Positions 52,206-61,858 are shown, numbered from the stretch's first letter. The stretch: DNA of 64,000 bases from Paenibacillus wynnii (GCF_030812855.1 NZ_JAUSTK010000027.1:1-64000); one strand, 5' to 3'. Notes: a model not told the origin generated them from the letters alone. Program-made: numbers and translations.

Positions 52206-53975
52206 GTGCGGGGGATGCTATCGAGGTTAAAGTTTAATACGCTGCGAAATCAAATGCTGGTTGGTTTTCTCGTTGTCATGCTCATCATTTTGACGTTCGT
52301 TGGGGGGATTACCTTCCATTCGGTCTCGACGCTGCTTAAGAATAACGCGGAGAAGCATATTCAACAAACCGCGATTCAGGCCAATGGCCGCCTAGAGGGC
52401 ATTCTCGAACAGATTAATTCTCTCACGACGCTGGTATCGACCAACCAGTATATCCAGCAACTGCTTTTACGGGATATAGAGGGACAGCCCGCTACCTTTG
52501 CAGAACGGCAGGCGCTGCCACCCATTATCAATCTGGTTCAAATGTACACGGAAGGCATCAAATCCGTGGGGCTTTACAACAAAGACGGAGCGAGGTTGTA
52601 CCCTCTCGACGAAAGTAGCCTGAGAGATAAGGTACCTGAGGATTGGATTACAATGGCGACCAAGAAGGAAGGAAGCCTCGTCTGGTTCGGCATCGACCCG
52701 CTTGATTCCACATCGCTTGTGGCGATTCGGCAGATCAGTCTTATCGATAGGCATTTCATGACAGGCGGGTATTTGCTCATCCGCTCAGACCGTAGCAAGT
52801 TTGCACTGAACGACTCTTTGTCCGAAGAAGAGGAAAGGGAGACGGTGTTGCTCCTCGCTTCCGACGGCCAGCTCATCACCTCTAATGATGAAACCATTTC
52901 GCAAGAGACGGCGTCCATGCTAGCGGAGGGAGGGGGCGATCAAGTCGCTTCTATCGGCAATCAGTCCTATGTGGTCGTCAAGCAGCGATCTTCCGTAACG
53001 GGATGGACTCTGCTTATTTTAACACCGGTTAACGTCATCACCGAAGGCATATCGGTATTGCGGATGACTATCGTCGTATCGGCCATCATGGGCACCATTT
53101 TGTTCACCTTGCTCTCTTTTTTCCTGTCTACCCTCATCACTCGGCCAGTTTTTAAGCTGATCAAAGCCATGAGAGGTACCAATCTCGGTGTTCTGAAGTC
53201 CATCGAAAACGTGTCGTCCACCATGGAAATTCAGGAGCTGAATTATTCATATAATAAAATGGTCGATAACATTAACGAGCTGATCCAGTTGGTATATGAA
53301 AAAGAGCTGTCCCGTAGCCACACCGAGTTAAAGGCACTTCAAGCCCAAATCAATCCGCATTTTTTGTTTAATACTCTGGATGTTCTATACTGGTCACTGC
53401 TGGATAAGGATGAAGACCAACTGGCAGGGTATGTAGTCGCCATGTCTGATTTGTTCCGGTATACCATCACCGGGCCGAACAAAAGTGGATGGGTGAAGCT
53501 GAGCGAGGAATTGGAGCATGTGAAGCGATATTTGCTAATTATGAAAATGCGATTTGAAGAGCGCCTGGATTGGGAAATTGAGTCTCCTCCCGAATTGGGG
53601 GATGTGGACCTGCCCAGACTGTTGTTGCAGCCGCTGGTGGAAAATGCCATATTACATGGTGTCGAGAGCAAGATTGAACCTGGCCGGGTAAGGCTGAAGG
53701 TTGCTCGCAACGGAGAACGAATCGCCATTACGGTAGAGGATGACGGTGTGGGAATGGACGAAGACAAGCTGAGTTCTCTTCTGGAAGAGCTCGAGAGCGG
53801 GAAGGTGACTTCTTCTAAAGATTCCGGTGTCGGAATCGCAAATGTACAGAGGAGACTTCAACTGTTTTTCACGGGAAAGGACGAGCAGAGTGCAGTAATG
53901 GTGATTGATAGCCGGAAGGGTGAAGGCACTCGAATTAATATTCAAATTCCTGTACAAGGAGGCAGAACGCCATGA
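52206..53975 (+). CDS. Sensor histidine kinase, YesM type
   Basis: A 589-aa protein starting at GTG 52206 behind GGGAGGGGAG. Two membrane helices (about 20-42 and 280-303) enclose an outer dCache-like sensor domain; a HAMP linker follows, then the HisKA-like ALQAQINPHFLFNTLDVLYW with the phospho-His and an HATPase with LVENAILHG and DDGVGMDED, GVGIANVQRRL. It pairs with the next gene, overlapping by ATGA. In Paenibacillus such pairs sense oligosaccharides or binding proteins and switch on the adjacent sugar transporter. Confidence 0.93.
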   Translation: MRGMLSRLKFNTLRNQMLVGFLVVMLIILTFVGGITFHSVSTLLKNNAEKHIQQTAIQANGRLEGILEQINSLTTLVSTNQYIQQLLLRDIEGQPATFAERQALPPIINLVQMYTEGIKSVGLYNKDGARLYPLDESSLRDKVPEDWITMATKKEGSLVWFGIDPLDSTSLVAIRQISLIDRHFMTGGYLLIRSDRSKFALNDSLSEEEERETVLLLASDGQLITSNDETISQETASMLAEGGGDQVASIGNQSYVVVKQRSSVTGWTLLILTPVNVITEGISVLRMTIVVSAIMGTILFTLLSFFLSTLITRPVFKLIKAMRGTNLGVLKSIENVSSTMEIQELNYSYNKMVDNINELIQLVYEKELSRSHTELKALQAQINPHFLFNTLDVLYWSLLDKDEDQLAGYVVAMSDLFRYTITGPNKSGWVKLSEELEHVKRYLLIMKMRFEERLDWEIESPPELGDVDLPRLLLQPLVENAILHGVESKIEPGRVRLKVARNGERIAITVEDDGVGMDEDKLSSLLEELESGKVTSSKDSGVGIANVQRRLQLFFTGKDEQSAVMVIDSRKGEGTRINIQIPVQGGRTP

Positions 53976-54772
53976 GGAGCCGAACGATTCTTATTGTCGA
54001 TGATGAACCTAGATCGAGAGAAGGAATGAAGAAAATACTTGGGGTATGGGCGGCCGGTAAATATGAGATCCTCACGGCAAGCAATGGAACAGCCGCTATG
54101 CAAATTCTTGAGGAGATTCCCGTGGAACTCATGATCACAGACATCCGCATGCCGGAAATCAGCGGCCTAGCTCTTGTTAGCCAAATGAGAGAGAAACAGA
54201 TCCAGTGCCAGCCATCTGTTATTCTCATCTCCGGCCATGCTCAGTTCGAATATGCCCAGCAAGCGATTCAGTTGTCTGTAGTAGACTATTTGCTAAAGCC
54301 GGCCAGCCGGGAAAAGCTGATCGCATCTGTGGAGAGTGCACTGAAGGCGGGGGAAGAGCGAGAGCATATCGTCTTCATGAGGAAGATGACCGATCCGCAA
54401 TTGATGGCTATACGGGATGAAGAAGCCGCGCTAAGCGATCCGGTCCGCAAGGCCATGCACTATGTGGAAACGCATATAGAAGAAGCGGTCAGCCTGCAGG
54501 AGGTCGCCGGGCATGTGCATTTGAACGGTAGTTATTTTAGCGCGCTTTTCAAAGAGCAATGCCAGATAACTTTCAGCGAATATGTCGCCCGCAGAAAATT
54601 GCAGAAAGCGAAGGAATTGCTGCTGAAAACAAATCTGCCCATAGCGGAAATTGCCAGCCGCACCGGTTATCAGGCCGTCAAATATTTTAACAAGCTGTTC
54701 AAGGAATACGAAGGAATGAGTCCGGGGCGCTATCGATCGATGAGGAACGGAACGGAAGCCCATATCCAATAA
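53972..54772 (+). CDS. AraC-type response regulator, YesN type, short form
   Basis: A 266-aa protein. Residues 3-125 are a receiver domain (TILIVDDEPRSREGMKKILG, phospho-Asp in LMITDIRMPEISG, and LLKPASREKL). Residues about 165-260 are an AraC DNA-binding domain (VAGHVHLNGSYFSALFKEQC, RRKLQKAKELLLKT). YesN-type regulators usually have 350-550 residues; here the middle part is missing. Probable targets are the downstream transport genes. Confidence 0.92.
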   Translation: MRSRTILIVDDEPRSREGMKKILGVWAAGKYEILTASNGTAAMQILEEIPVELMITDIRMPEISGLALVSQMREKQIQCQPSVILISGHAQFEYAQQAIQLSVVDYLLKPASREKLIASVESALKAGEEREHIVFMRKMTDPQLMAIRDEEAALSDPVRKAMHYVETHIEEAVSLQEVAGHVHLNGSYFSALFKEQCQITFSEYVARRKLQKAKELLLKTNLPIAEIASRTGYQAVKYFNKLFKEYEGMSPGRYRSMRNGTEAHIQ

Positions 54773-54795
54773 TAACTAGGCAAGGGGGGATACCC

Positions 54796-56094
54796 ACGAA
54801 GAGAATCGGATTATGTCGTGCTCTACTCCTGGCTTTGCTACTGGTAACAACTGCTTGCAGCGGTAAAGAAGGAGACAGTGTTAAGAGCGGCGGCGAAAAA
54901 ATCACTTTAAAAATGATGCATCTATGGCCGGACGGCAACAACTCCGCACAAAACAAAATGGTAAAAGAAATCATCCATGAGTTTGAGAAAGCCAATCCGA
55001 ATATCAAAATCGCGACGGAAGTCCTTGAAAACGAGCAGTACAAGAGCAAGCTGACCGTGCTTGCCGCATCCAATGGTCTGCCGGACATCGGATTTACCTG
55101 GGCAGCCGGTTTCATGGATCCCTATGTCAAGGGTAACAAGTTTTCGGTCTTGGACGATCTTTTACAGGGGGAGCTGAATGGGAAATTCGTAGCCGGTACG
55201 ACGGAACCGTACTCTTTTGATGGTAAGACCTATGCTCTCCCGGTCGAACTGAACATTGTTCCGGTCTATTATAACAAAGAGATATTTACAGAATTCAACC
55301 TGCAGCCTCCACAAACCTTGGACGATCTCAAAACGATCATCCGAACGCTGAACGATAACGGCATTACTCCCGTTACCCTTGGCGGCAAGGACGGTTGGCC
55401 GGCTTCCTTCTGGTACATGTACCTGGCCGATCGCATCGGAGGGTCGGAAGTGCTGGATAAAGCCGTTGCGGACCAGGACTTCACGGACCCTTCATTGCTT
55501 GAGGCCGCAAGACAAGTGCAAGAGCTGGTGAACCTGAACACGTTCATTAAAGGCTATAACGGATTGTCTCACGACGAGGCCAAAGTTCAGTTCATGAACG
55601 GGAGATCGGCCATGTTCGCCATGGGTACTTGGGAACTGCCCGACTACACGACCACGGCGGACATATCCCAGGAATTTAAAGACAATATCGGTTATTTTAA
55701 ATTCCCTAAGGTTGCAGGCGGCAAAGGTAATGTGGATGATTGGGTTGGCGGCCCTGGAACTGGATTGTTCGTTTCCCAAAATTCCGAGCATGTCCGGGAG
55801 GCCAAAAGATTCGTCAGCTTCTTCGTTCAGAAGTGGGGAGAGCATTCTGTTGTCGATGCGGGTGTAATCCCCGCCACCAAAGTAGATACCGCGGCCATCA
55901 GGCTCCCGCAAATGTTCATTGATCTATTAGACGAATTGAATAAGGCCAATAAAGTTACCCTTTATCTGGATACTCAGATGAAACCGGTCGCTTCCAGTAT
56001 GCATATTAATTTGGTTCAGGCGCTGTTCGCCGAAGCAGTAACTCCTGAAGATTTCATCAAGAAACAGGATGAGGCGCTTAAAGAGGATAAGTAA
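54796..56094 (+). CDS. Extracellular sugar-binding lipoprotein, first copy
   Basis: About 432 aa. The lipoprotein signal reads KRIGLCRALLLALLLVTTAC with lipobox LVTTAC, but no ATG, GTG or TTG starts it: an ACG at 54796 stands 6 nt after AAGGGGGG. A TTG at 54835 would cut the signal peptide to a few residues. The mature part is a class 1 solute-binding protein (MMHLWPDGNNSAQNKMVKEI, YYNKEIFTEFNLQPPQTLDD). No permease genes follow directly; it may feed the permeases at 57758-59588. Confidence 0.85.
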   Translation, partial: TKRIGLCRALLLALLLVTTACSGKEGDSVKSGGEKITLKMMHLWPDGNNSAQNKMVKEIIHEFEKANPNIKIATEVLENEQYKSKLTVLAASNGLPDIGFTWAAGFMDPYVKGNKFSVLDDLLQGELNGKFVAGTTEPYSFDGKTYALPVELNIVPVYYNKEIFTEFNLQPPQTLDDLKTIIRTLNDNGITPVTLGGKDGWPASFWYMYLADRIGGSEVLDKAVADQDFTDPSLLEAARQVQELVNLNTFIKGYNGLSHDEAKVQFMNGRSAMFAMGTWELPDYTTTADISQEFKDNIGYFKFPKVAGGKGNVDDWVGGPGTGLFVSQNSEHVREAKRFVSFFVQKWGEHSVVDAGVIPATKVDTAAIRLPQMFIDLLDELNKANKVTLYLDTQMKPVASSMHINLVQALFAEAVTPEDFIKKQDEALKEDK

Positions 56095-56120
56095 AGATAG
56101 GGAACGACAAGGATAATAGA

Positions 56121-56153
56121 GACGCCAAGATATATATCCTTGGTGTCTTTTTT
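56121..56153 (+). terminator. Terminator behind the first binding protein
   Basis: GACGCCAAG and CTTGGTGTC pair over ATATATATC and are followed by six T residues. Confidence 0.88.
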
Positions 56154-56209
56154 ATGCCTAATACGAACCATATCCAAAAATAGTGGAAGTTTTCCCAATA
56201 ATGGGTTCC

Positions 56210-56254
56210 TTATGCCGGAGAGTGATAACCTCTATAATTATGTATGCGGTTACA
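56210..56254 (+). promoter_or_regulatory. Promoter and candidate cre site of the transporter operon
   Basis: TATAAT at 56233-56238 has a weak -35 (TTATGC) at 17 nt. TGTATGCGGTTACA at 56241-56254 differs from the CcpA cre consensus TGWNANCGNTNWCA at one position and lies just downstream of the -10, where binding would block transcription. Confidence 0.45.
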
Positions 56255-56288
56255 TAAAACCGAGGAACATAAAAAGGGGAGGCAAAGT

Positions 56289-57695
56289 ATGAAAAGTATG
56301 AAACGTGTTTTAGTAGGGATTTCTACATTGCTCGTGATGTCATCTGCTCTTGTGGCATGTGGGGGAAACAATTCAAACTCAAACTCAAACGCATCAAGCC
56401 CAACTACAGCCCCAGCAGCAAACGCTACCGAGGCTCCAACTAAGAGCACTGAGAAAGTGACTATCAATCTCTGGAGTTTCACGGACGAAATTCCGAACAT
56501 GACCAAAAAGTATGTGGAAACACATCCTGATGTGAATGTAGAATTCAAAACCACAGTTATCGCAACCACCGATGGCGCTTATCAGCCAGCTCTTGACCAA
56601 GCTCTTGCCGCTGGCGGTAAAGATGCTCCCGACATTTATGCAGCTGAATCAGCGTTCGTGCTGAAGTATACACAAGGCGATGCATCCACCTATGCTGCCA
56701 ACTATGCTGATCTGGGCCTTGACGACCAATTGGTTAAGGACGCTGGCATTGCTCAATACTCGGTAGATATCGGCAGCAAAGAGGGTCAACTGAAAGGCCT
56801 TGGCTACCAAGCGACAGGCGGATCCTTTATCTATCGCCGCTCCATTGCCAAGGAAGTGTTTGGAACAGACGATCCGGCCACCATCAAAACTGAAGTTGGA
56901 CCAGGCTGGGATAAATTCTTCGATGCAGCTGCGAAGCTGAAAGCTAAAGGATATGGTATCGTTTCCGGTGACGGCGATATTTGGCACCCGATCGAGAACA
57001 GCTCTGACTTGGGTTGGATTGTTGATGGTAAGCTTCATATCGATCCGAAGCGCGAACAATTCCTGGATCTCTCCAAGAAGCTGAAAGACAATGGCTATCA
57101 TAATGATACTACTGACTGGACGGAAGCATGGTACGCAGATATGTCTGGCACCGGCGCTCAACCAGTTTTCGGATTCTTCGGTCCTGCTTGGCTCATCAAC
57201 TACGTGATGAACGGTCAAGTTAAAGACACGAATGGTGACTGGGCTGTTACCGAGCCACCGACAGGCTTCTTCTGGGGAGGCACCTGGTTGCTCGCTCACC
57301 AAGAAGTTACTAAAGACGATGCGAAGAAACAAGCAGTTGCTGACTTTATCAAGTGGGTTACGCTAGATACCTCTGATACAGGTCTTCAATCTTTCTGGGC
57401 TAACGGTACAATGAAGGCAGGCGAGCAAGGTACGAAGGACAGCGTGGCATCTGCTGTTGTTATGGCGAAGTCTAACGGAGAAGTTCCATTGCTTGGCGGA
57501 CAGAACATGTTCGACGTATTCGTTCCAGCCAACGCTAACGCTTCAGGCAAGAACTTGACCCAGTTTGACGAAACGATCAACAAGATCTGGCGTGACCAAG
57601 TACGCGAATACACTGCGGGCAACAAAGACCGCGACAAAGCAATCGAAACCTTCAAACAACAAGTCAAAGATCAGCTGAATATCGAAAGCGAATAA
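56289..57695 (+). CDS. Extracellular sugar-binding lipoprotein, second copy
   Basis: A 468-aa protein; start at 56289 with GGGGAGG upstream (a frame from 56244 covers the cre site). Signal peptide with lipobox ALVAC, then an N/S/A/T-rich linker and a solute-binding fold (EKVTINLWSFTDEIPNMTKK, NGYHNDTTDWTEAWYADMSG). It is the receptor of the ABC importer whose two permeases follow. Sequence unlike the first copy, so probably a different ligand range. Confidence 0.93.
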   Translation: MKSMKRVLVGISTLLVMSSALVACGGNNSNSNSNASSPTTAPAANATEAPTKSTEKVTINLWSFTDEIPNMTKKYVETHPDVNVEFKTTVIATTDGAYQPALDQALAAGGKDAPDIYAAESAFVLKYTQGDASTYAANYADLGLDDQLVKDAGIAQYSVDIGSKEGQLKGLGYQATGGSFIYRRSIAKEVFGTDDPATIKTEVGPGWDKFFDAAAKLKAKGYGIVSGDGDIWHPIENSSDLGWIVDGKLHIDPKREQFLDLSKKLKDNGYHNDTTDWTEAWYADMSGTGAQPVFGFFGPAWLINYVMNGQVKDTNGDWAVTEPPTGFFWGGTWLLAHQEVTKDDAKKQAVADFIKWVTLDTSDTGLQSFWANGTMKAGEQGTKDSVASAVVMAKSNGEVPLLGGQNMFDVFVPANANASGKNLTQFDETINKIWRDQVREYTAGNKDRDKAIETFKQQVKDQLNIESE

Positions 57696-57757
57696 GAAGG
57701 AATCGAAGGGGCGGGTGAGTTATCCCGCCTCTTCCTATCAATTAATGAGGTGAGAGC

Positions 57758-58747
57758 ATGCGCCGCAAAGGTGTGAACTATTCGAAATACGGCTATATTT
57801 TTACCTTTCCGTTTGTACTTGCATTTCTAATTTTTTCGTTGTACCCCATTCTATACACCGCAGTTATCGGGTTCACCGATATGCAGGGGTTAATACCAAA
57901 ACCGATTCATATTCTGGATGACCCTTTTGCAAACTTCAAACAGCTCATCTTTGAGAACCCCTCTTTCAGGAAATCTCTGATCAACACAGGGTGGCTCTGG
58001 ATTGTCAACTTTGTTCCTCAGATCCTTCTTGCGCTCTTGCTGACCGCATGGTTCACGAACCGGCGTCTCAACATCAAGGGACAGGGGATTTTCAAGGTTC
58101 TGCTCTATATGCCAAATATTATTACTGCAAGTACAATCGCAGTGCTTTTTAGCACATTGTTTGCCTATCCGATGGGTCCCGTTAACAGTTTGTTTCAAAC
58201 GCTGGGATGGACCGATGGACCGATTTTCTTCCTGCAGGATAAGACGACAGCACGAGGCATTGTAGCGTTCATCCAATTCTGGATGTGGTACGGCAACACG
58301 ATGATCATCCTCATCGCAGGGGTTATGGGTATAAATCCAGCTCTCTTCGAGTCTGCGGCGATTGATGGTGCAAACGGATTTCAAACGTTCTTCCGTATTA
58401 CACTTCCGAGTCTTCGAACCATTCTGCTGTTCACACTGATTACATCGATGATTGGGGGTTTGACCATGTTCGATATTCCGCAGCTGTTCCTGGCAGGCGG
58501 ACCGGACGACTCCACCCTTACCACGTCTATGTTTATCTACGGTCAAGCGTTCAAGGGAAGTTATATGTATAATCGTGCTGCAGCGGCAAGTATGATCATG
58601 TTCCTAATCGCGGGGGTATTGTCGGCATGCGTATTCTACTTGATGCGTGACCGCGACGCGGGAAGATTGAAAAAAGCGGAGAAGAAAAATAGAAAAGCTG
58701 CCCAAGCAGCAACCGTTCAGGGAGGTGCAACCTATGGAAAAAATTAA
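57758..58747 (+). CDS. Sugar ABC transporter permease, MalF type
   Basis: A 329-aa protein with GAGGTGAGAG before the ATG and six membrane helices. The EAA loop reads ESAAIDGANGFQTFFRITLP. It forms the channel with the next gene, which starts inside its last codons. The ATPase is not encoded nearby; a shared MsmX-type ATPase is usual for this family. Confidence 0.94.
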   Translation: MRRKGVNYSKYGYIFTFPFVLAFLIFSLYPILYTAVIGFTDMQGLIPKPIHILDDPFANFKQLIFENPSFRKSLINTGWLWIVNFVPQILLALLLTAWFTNRRLNIKGQGIFKVLLYMPNIITASTIAVLFSTLFAYPMGPVNSLFQTLGWTDGPIFFLQDKTTARGIVAFIQFWMWYGNTMIILIAGVMGINPALFESAAIDGANGFQTFFRITLPSLRTILLFTLITSMIGGLTMFDIPQLFLAGGPDDSTLTTSMFIYGQAFKGSYMYNRAAAASMIMFLIAGVLSACVFYLMRDRDAGRLKKAEKKNRKAAQAATVQGGATYGKN

Positions 58748-59588
58748 GGAAAGCGGAACCGCTACCCGAAAGATAAGCAAAGCAATTATCTATATCGTCT
58801 GCATCTCTTTGGCGTTGCTCAGCATCCTTCCGTTTTGGATCATGTTTGTAAATGCTACTCGCTCTACACCGGAAATTCAAAGCGGTATCTCACTGCTTCC
58901 TTCGACCCATATGATGAGCAACCTGCGGGTGCTGCTGGACAAGAGCTTTGATCCCCTTCAAGGGTTCATGAATTCATTAATTATCTCCAGTTCCGCCACT
59001 ATATGCACGGTTTATTTCTCGTCCTTGGCGGCTTACGGGCTTGTGACCTATAGCTGGAAGCTGCAGAAGCCATTCTTTACCTTCATTTTATGCGTGATGA
59101 TGGTTCCTTCCCAGGCAAGTGCCATCGGTTTCTACCAGTTCATGTATAAGCTGCATTGGACCAATAGCTTCTGGCCGCTGATTCTGCCAGCGATTGCAGC
59201 ACCGGCAGTGGTATTTTTTATGCGGCAATACCTGCTCGCAACGTTGTCGATAGAGATCGTAGAAGCATCGCGCGTAGATGGATCTGGTGAATTCTTCACA
59301 TTTAACCGGATTATCCTGCCGCTGATGATGCCGGCAGTGGCTACACAGGCCATTTTTGCCTTTGTAGCCAATTGGAACAACCTGTTCATGCCGCTGATTC
59401 TGTTAACGCAGAAGGAAAAGTATACGATGCCGATTATGGTAAGCTTGCTTCGGGGGGACATTTACAAAATGGAGTTCGGCTCAATTTATATGGGGCTGGC
59501 CTTAACGGCTTTACCGCTCTTTGTGGTTTACTTCCTGTTATCCAGATATATTATCGCGGGCGTAGCACTTGGAGGCGTCAAAGAATAA
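58734..59588 (+). CDS. Sugar ABC transporter permease, MalG type
   Basis: A 284-aa protein; start at 58734, 5 nt after GGGAGGTG, overlapping the previous gene by 14 nt. Six membrane helices and the EAA loop IVEASRVDGSGEFFTFNRIIL. It ends in the GAVKE-like tail (ALGGVKE) common in MalG-type permeases. Confidence 0.94.
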   Translation: MEKIKESGTATRKISKAIIYIVCISLALLSILPFWIMFVNATRSTPEIQSGISLLPSTHMMSNLRVLLDKSFDPLQGFMNSLIISSSATICTVYFSSLAAYGLVTYSWKLQKPFFTFILCVMMVPSQASAIGFYQFMYKLHWTNSFWPLILPAIAAPAVVFFMRQYLLATLSIEIVEASRVDGSGEFFTFNRIILPLMMPAVATQAIFAFVANWNNLFMPLILLTQKEKYTMPIMVSLLRGDIYKMEFGSIYMGLALTALPLFVVYFLLSRYIIAGVALGGVKE

Positions 59589-59736
59589 TCCTTTCAGCTG
59601 TCTTTGAAGAAAGATAGCACTGTGGGGAAACATCAATTCTGATACAGTCCTGTTGATTAGCTAAATTATGGTTGTGGAGGCTACCTTTCTTTGGCTAACC
59701 AACAGGCGTAATACTAATGAGGAGGAGAATCCTATT

Positions 59737-60702
59737 ATGGCAGTGCATAATGAGCCGATAGTTACCCATCTTTATACAGCCGATCCCTCCGCTCATGTAT
59801 TTGAGGGCAAGCTGTATATTTACCCATCCCATGATGTCGACCATGATGGACCCACGAACGATAATGGTGACCAGTATGCAATGGAAGATTATCATGTGTT
59901 GTCTATGGACAATCCAGAGTCTCCTTGTGTGGATCACGGGGTGGCGCTTCATCTACGGGATGTGCCCTGGGCTTCGAAGCAAATGTGGGCGCCCGACGCT
60001 GCGTACCGGAGGGGGACATATTACTTGTTTTTCCCGGCCCGGGACAAGGAGGGTATCTTCCGTATCGGAGTGGCTACATCAGCTTCTCCGGCCGGCCCTT
60101 TCCAGGCTCAAGAGAGCTATATCGAAGGGAGCTTCAGCATCGATCCAGCCGTTTTTGTGGATGAGGATGAAAGATCCTATATGTATTTCGGCGGCTTATG
60201 GGGCGGACAATTAGAAAAATGGCACACAGGCTCGTTCCAACCGGATGCGGTGGAGAAAGCCCCTGAGGAACTTGCTTACGGCCCTCGGGTGGCAGAACTG
60301 AGCGAAGACATGCTGTCCTTCAAATCAGCCCCGCAGGAAATCGCCATTGTAGATGAAGAAGGGAACCCACTCCTAGCGGGTGATGAAGACAGGAGATATT
60401 TCGAAGGCCCATGGATGCACAAGTATATGGGGAAATATTATTTGTCGTACTCCACGGGCACGACTCATAAAATCGTCTACGCGGTGAGCGACAAGCCTTG
60501 CGGACCCTTTGTCTTTCAAGGAACCATTCTGAATCCAGTTGTTGGCTGGACGACCCACCATTCCATCGTGGAATTTAACGAAAAATGGTATCTGTTCTAC
60601 CATGACGCGTCCTTGTCGGGCGGCGTTGATCACAAACGCTGTGTCAAATTTACGGAGCTCCATTATGAAGAAGATGGAAAGATCCGGCCGGTATCCCTCT
60701 AA
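59737..60702 (+). CDS. Glycoside hydrolase family 43
   Basis: A 321-aa protein; start at 59737 with GAGGAGGAG upstream. The five-bladed GH43 fold shows its three acidic residues: Asp in YTADPSAHVFEG, Asp in SIDPAVFVDEDE and Glu in YFEGPWMHKYMG. There is no signal peptide, so it works inside the cell on oligosaccharides brought in by the transporter, most likely arabino- or xylo-oligosaccharides. Its place after the permeases supports this; the exact substrate is not clear. Confidence 0.93.
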   Translation: MAVHNEPIVTHLYTADPSAHVFEGKLYIYPSHDVDHDGPTNDNGDQYAMEDYHVLSMDNPESPCVDHGVALHLRDVPWASKQMWAPDAAYRRGTYYLFFPARDKEGIFRIGVATSASPAGPFQAQESYIEGSFSIDPAVFVDEDERSYMYFGGLWGGQLEKWHTGSFQPDAVEKAPEELAYGPRVAELSEDMLSFKSAPQEIAIVDEEGNPLLAGDEDRRYFEGPWMHKYMGKYYLSYSTGTTHKIVYAVSDKPCGPFVFQGTILNPVVGWTTHHSIVEFNEKWYLFYHDASLSGGVDHKRCVKFTELHYEEDGKIRPVSL

Positions 60703-60713
60703 ATCGACCGTCC

Positions 60714-60753
60714 AGGATGTCTTGAAGCTAATGCTTCGGAGACATCCTTATTT
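60714..60753 (+). terminator. Terminator of the sugar operon
   Basis: AGGATGTC, a smaller GAAGC/GCTTC stem and GACATCCT, followed by TATTT. Confidence 0.6.
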
Positions 60754-60981
60754 CCGTTTTCCCAACTGTTGTTGTAAACTAACGCTGAATTGCGTTCCTG
60801 ATTTCTTCATTAGCACCTTCAGGCGCTCTTTTAGAGGAGATTCTGCCTGCTTCAGTGCTGCTATGAGTTTCTTCTCACTGCCGAAAATCCGATAGTTGAC
60901 GAACTCCCGCTGGTGATCTGCCTTGTCTTTTAGAGCTAGAATCAGAGCATCCGTCAGCTCCGGTGTGTCTATCGCAATCCC
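60748..60981 (-). CDS. Unrecognised small protein, doubtful
   Basis: A frame of about 80 codons with a polar, helical and basic sequence (ALKDKADHQREFVNYRIFGS, MKKSGTQFSVSLQQQLGKRK). The only start candidates are TTG-type codons near 60999 or later internal codons, without a ribosome binding site. It converges with the sugar operon and abuts the TnpB remnant, so it may be a fragment cut by the insertion. Exact start unknown. Confidence 0.3.
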   Translation of the reverse strand, partial: GIAIDTPELTDALILALKDKADHQREFVNYRIFGSEKKLIAALKQAESPLKERLKVLMKKSGTQFSVSLQQQLGKRK

Positions 60982-61028
60982 CTTTACCGGGTTAGCCAAA
61001 TCGTTGCCGTTTCGTCTTTAATCATTTC

Positions 61029-61283
61029 TTGGAATTGTGGAACGATACCTGTGCCACGCAACTTTCTGTTCTTAAGGGGCAGTTTGATTGGCTGAAAACG
61101 GTGGATAGCTTTGATCGGTTCTTCAAAAAACAGAATCAGGCTCCACGTTTCAAAAGCCTTAAACATCCTGTCCAAAGCTACACCACAAAATATACTAATG
61201 GCAACATAGCCTCATTCATTCAACTGTGGGAACCACAGGGCTCGCTTGGGATTCGATTTTCCATTTGGGAAATCGAAATATAA
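61029..61283 (+). pseudogene. TnpB N-terminal-region fragment
   Basis: An 84-codon frame with LSVLKGQFDWLKTVDSFDRF, FKKQNQAPRFKSLKHPVQSY and TTKYTNGNIA, which match the region of TnpB usually read as WLKEVDS...FF....G.PRFKSKK..QSY....NGNI. The catalytic RuvC part is gone and the frame runs straight into the right end, so it is an internal deletion. Confidence 0.75.
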
Positions 61284-61349
61284 CAACTCTGCTTCATTGA
61301 AGCAACTACCCAAAAATCCCTCACCTCTACAGGTGGCGGGAGTGTTCAA
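61029..61349 (+). mobile_element. IS200/IS605-family remnant with right end
   Basis: A TnpB piece followed by a typical right end: CACCTCTACAGGTG hairpin (61322-61335) and a TTCAA terminus at 61345-61349. The left part and any tnpA are missing. Confidence 0.65.
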
Positions 61350-61476
61350 GGCGAAAGAAATAAAAAGATTGGGAATAGGGTCGTAAAATAGGGTATTTGA
61401 GGAGAAAATGGTTGTTTTTTCATTGTGCATATTATAGTATATTCCTGTGTGTAATTATAAGGGGGAATTATTAATC

Positions 61477-61809
61477 ATGCATGTAAGATTGAGCAACAAT
61501 GCAGGGGTAATCAAAGAAGTTAAAGTTGGTTTTAGTTGGACCACATTCTTTTTTGGATTTTTTCCAGCTCTATTCAGAGGTGATTTGAAATGGGCTGCCA
61601 TTATGTTGATCACAGCAATAGCAGTTGGTATATTTACAGCAGGAATTGGAGCTTGGATTCCAGGAATTATTTTCTCATTTGTATATAACAAAGTGTTTAT
61701 TAAAGAAATGTTGGAAAAAGGATATCGACCAGCCGATGAGCACTCCCAAGCTATACTGCAAGGTAAAGGAATCATTTCTTTCGCAGCAAAGCAAAACGCT
61801 GGTTTTTAG
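61477..61809 (+). CDS. Small membrane protein, DUF2628-like
   Basis: A 110-aa protein; start at 61477 with GGGGGAATT upstream. The stretch VGFSWTTFFFGFFPALFRGD is typical of small DUF2628-type membrane proteins that have two or three helices (here also AAIMLITAIAVGIFTAGIGA and WIPGIIFSFVYNKVF). Function unknown. Confidence 0.7.
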   Translation: MHVRLSNNAGVIKEVKVGFSWTTFFFGFFPALFRGDLKWAAIMLITAIAVGIFTAGIGAWIPGIIFSFVYNKVFIKEMLEKGYRPADEHSQAILQGKGIISFAAKQNAGF

Positions 61810-61825
61810 ATCCTAATATCTTTTT

Positions 61826-61858
61826 AAGGAACTGCCTTTTATAAGGTGGTTTTTTTTT
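61826..61858 (+). terminator. Terminator behind the DUF2628-like gene
   Basis: CTGCCTTTTATAAGGTGG forms a short stem followed by eight T residues. Confidence 0.65.
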
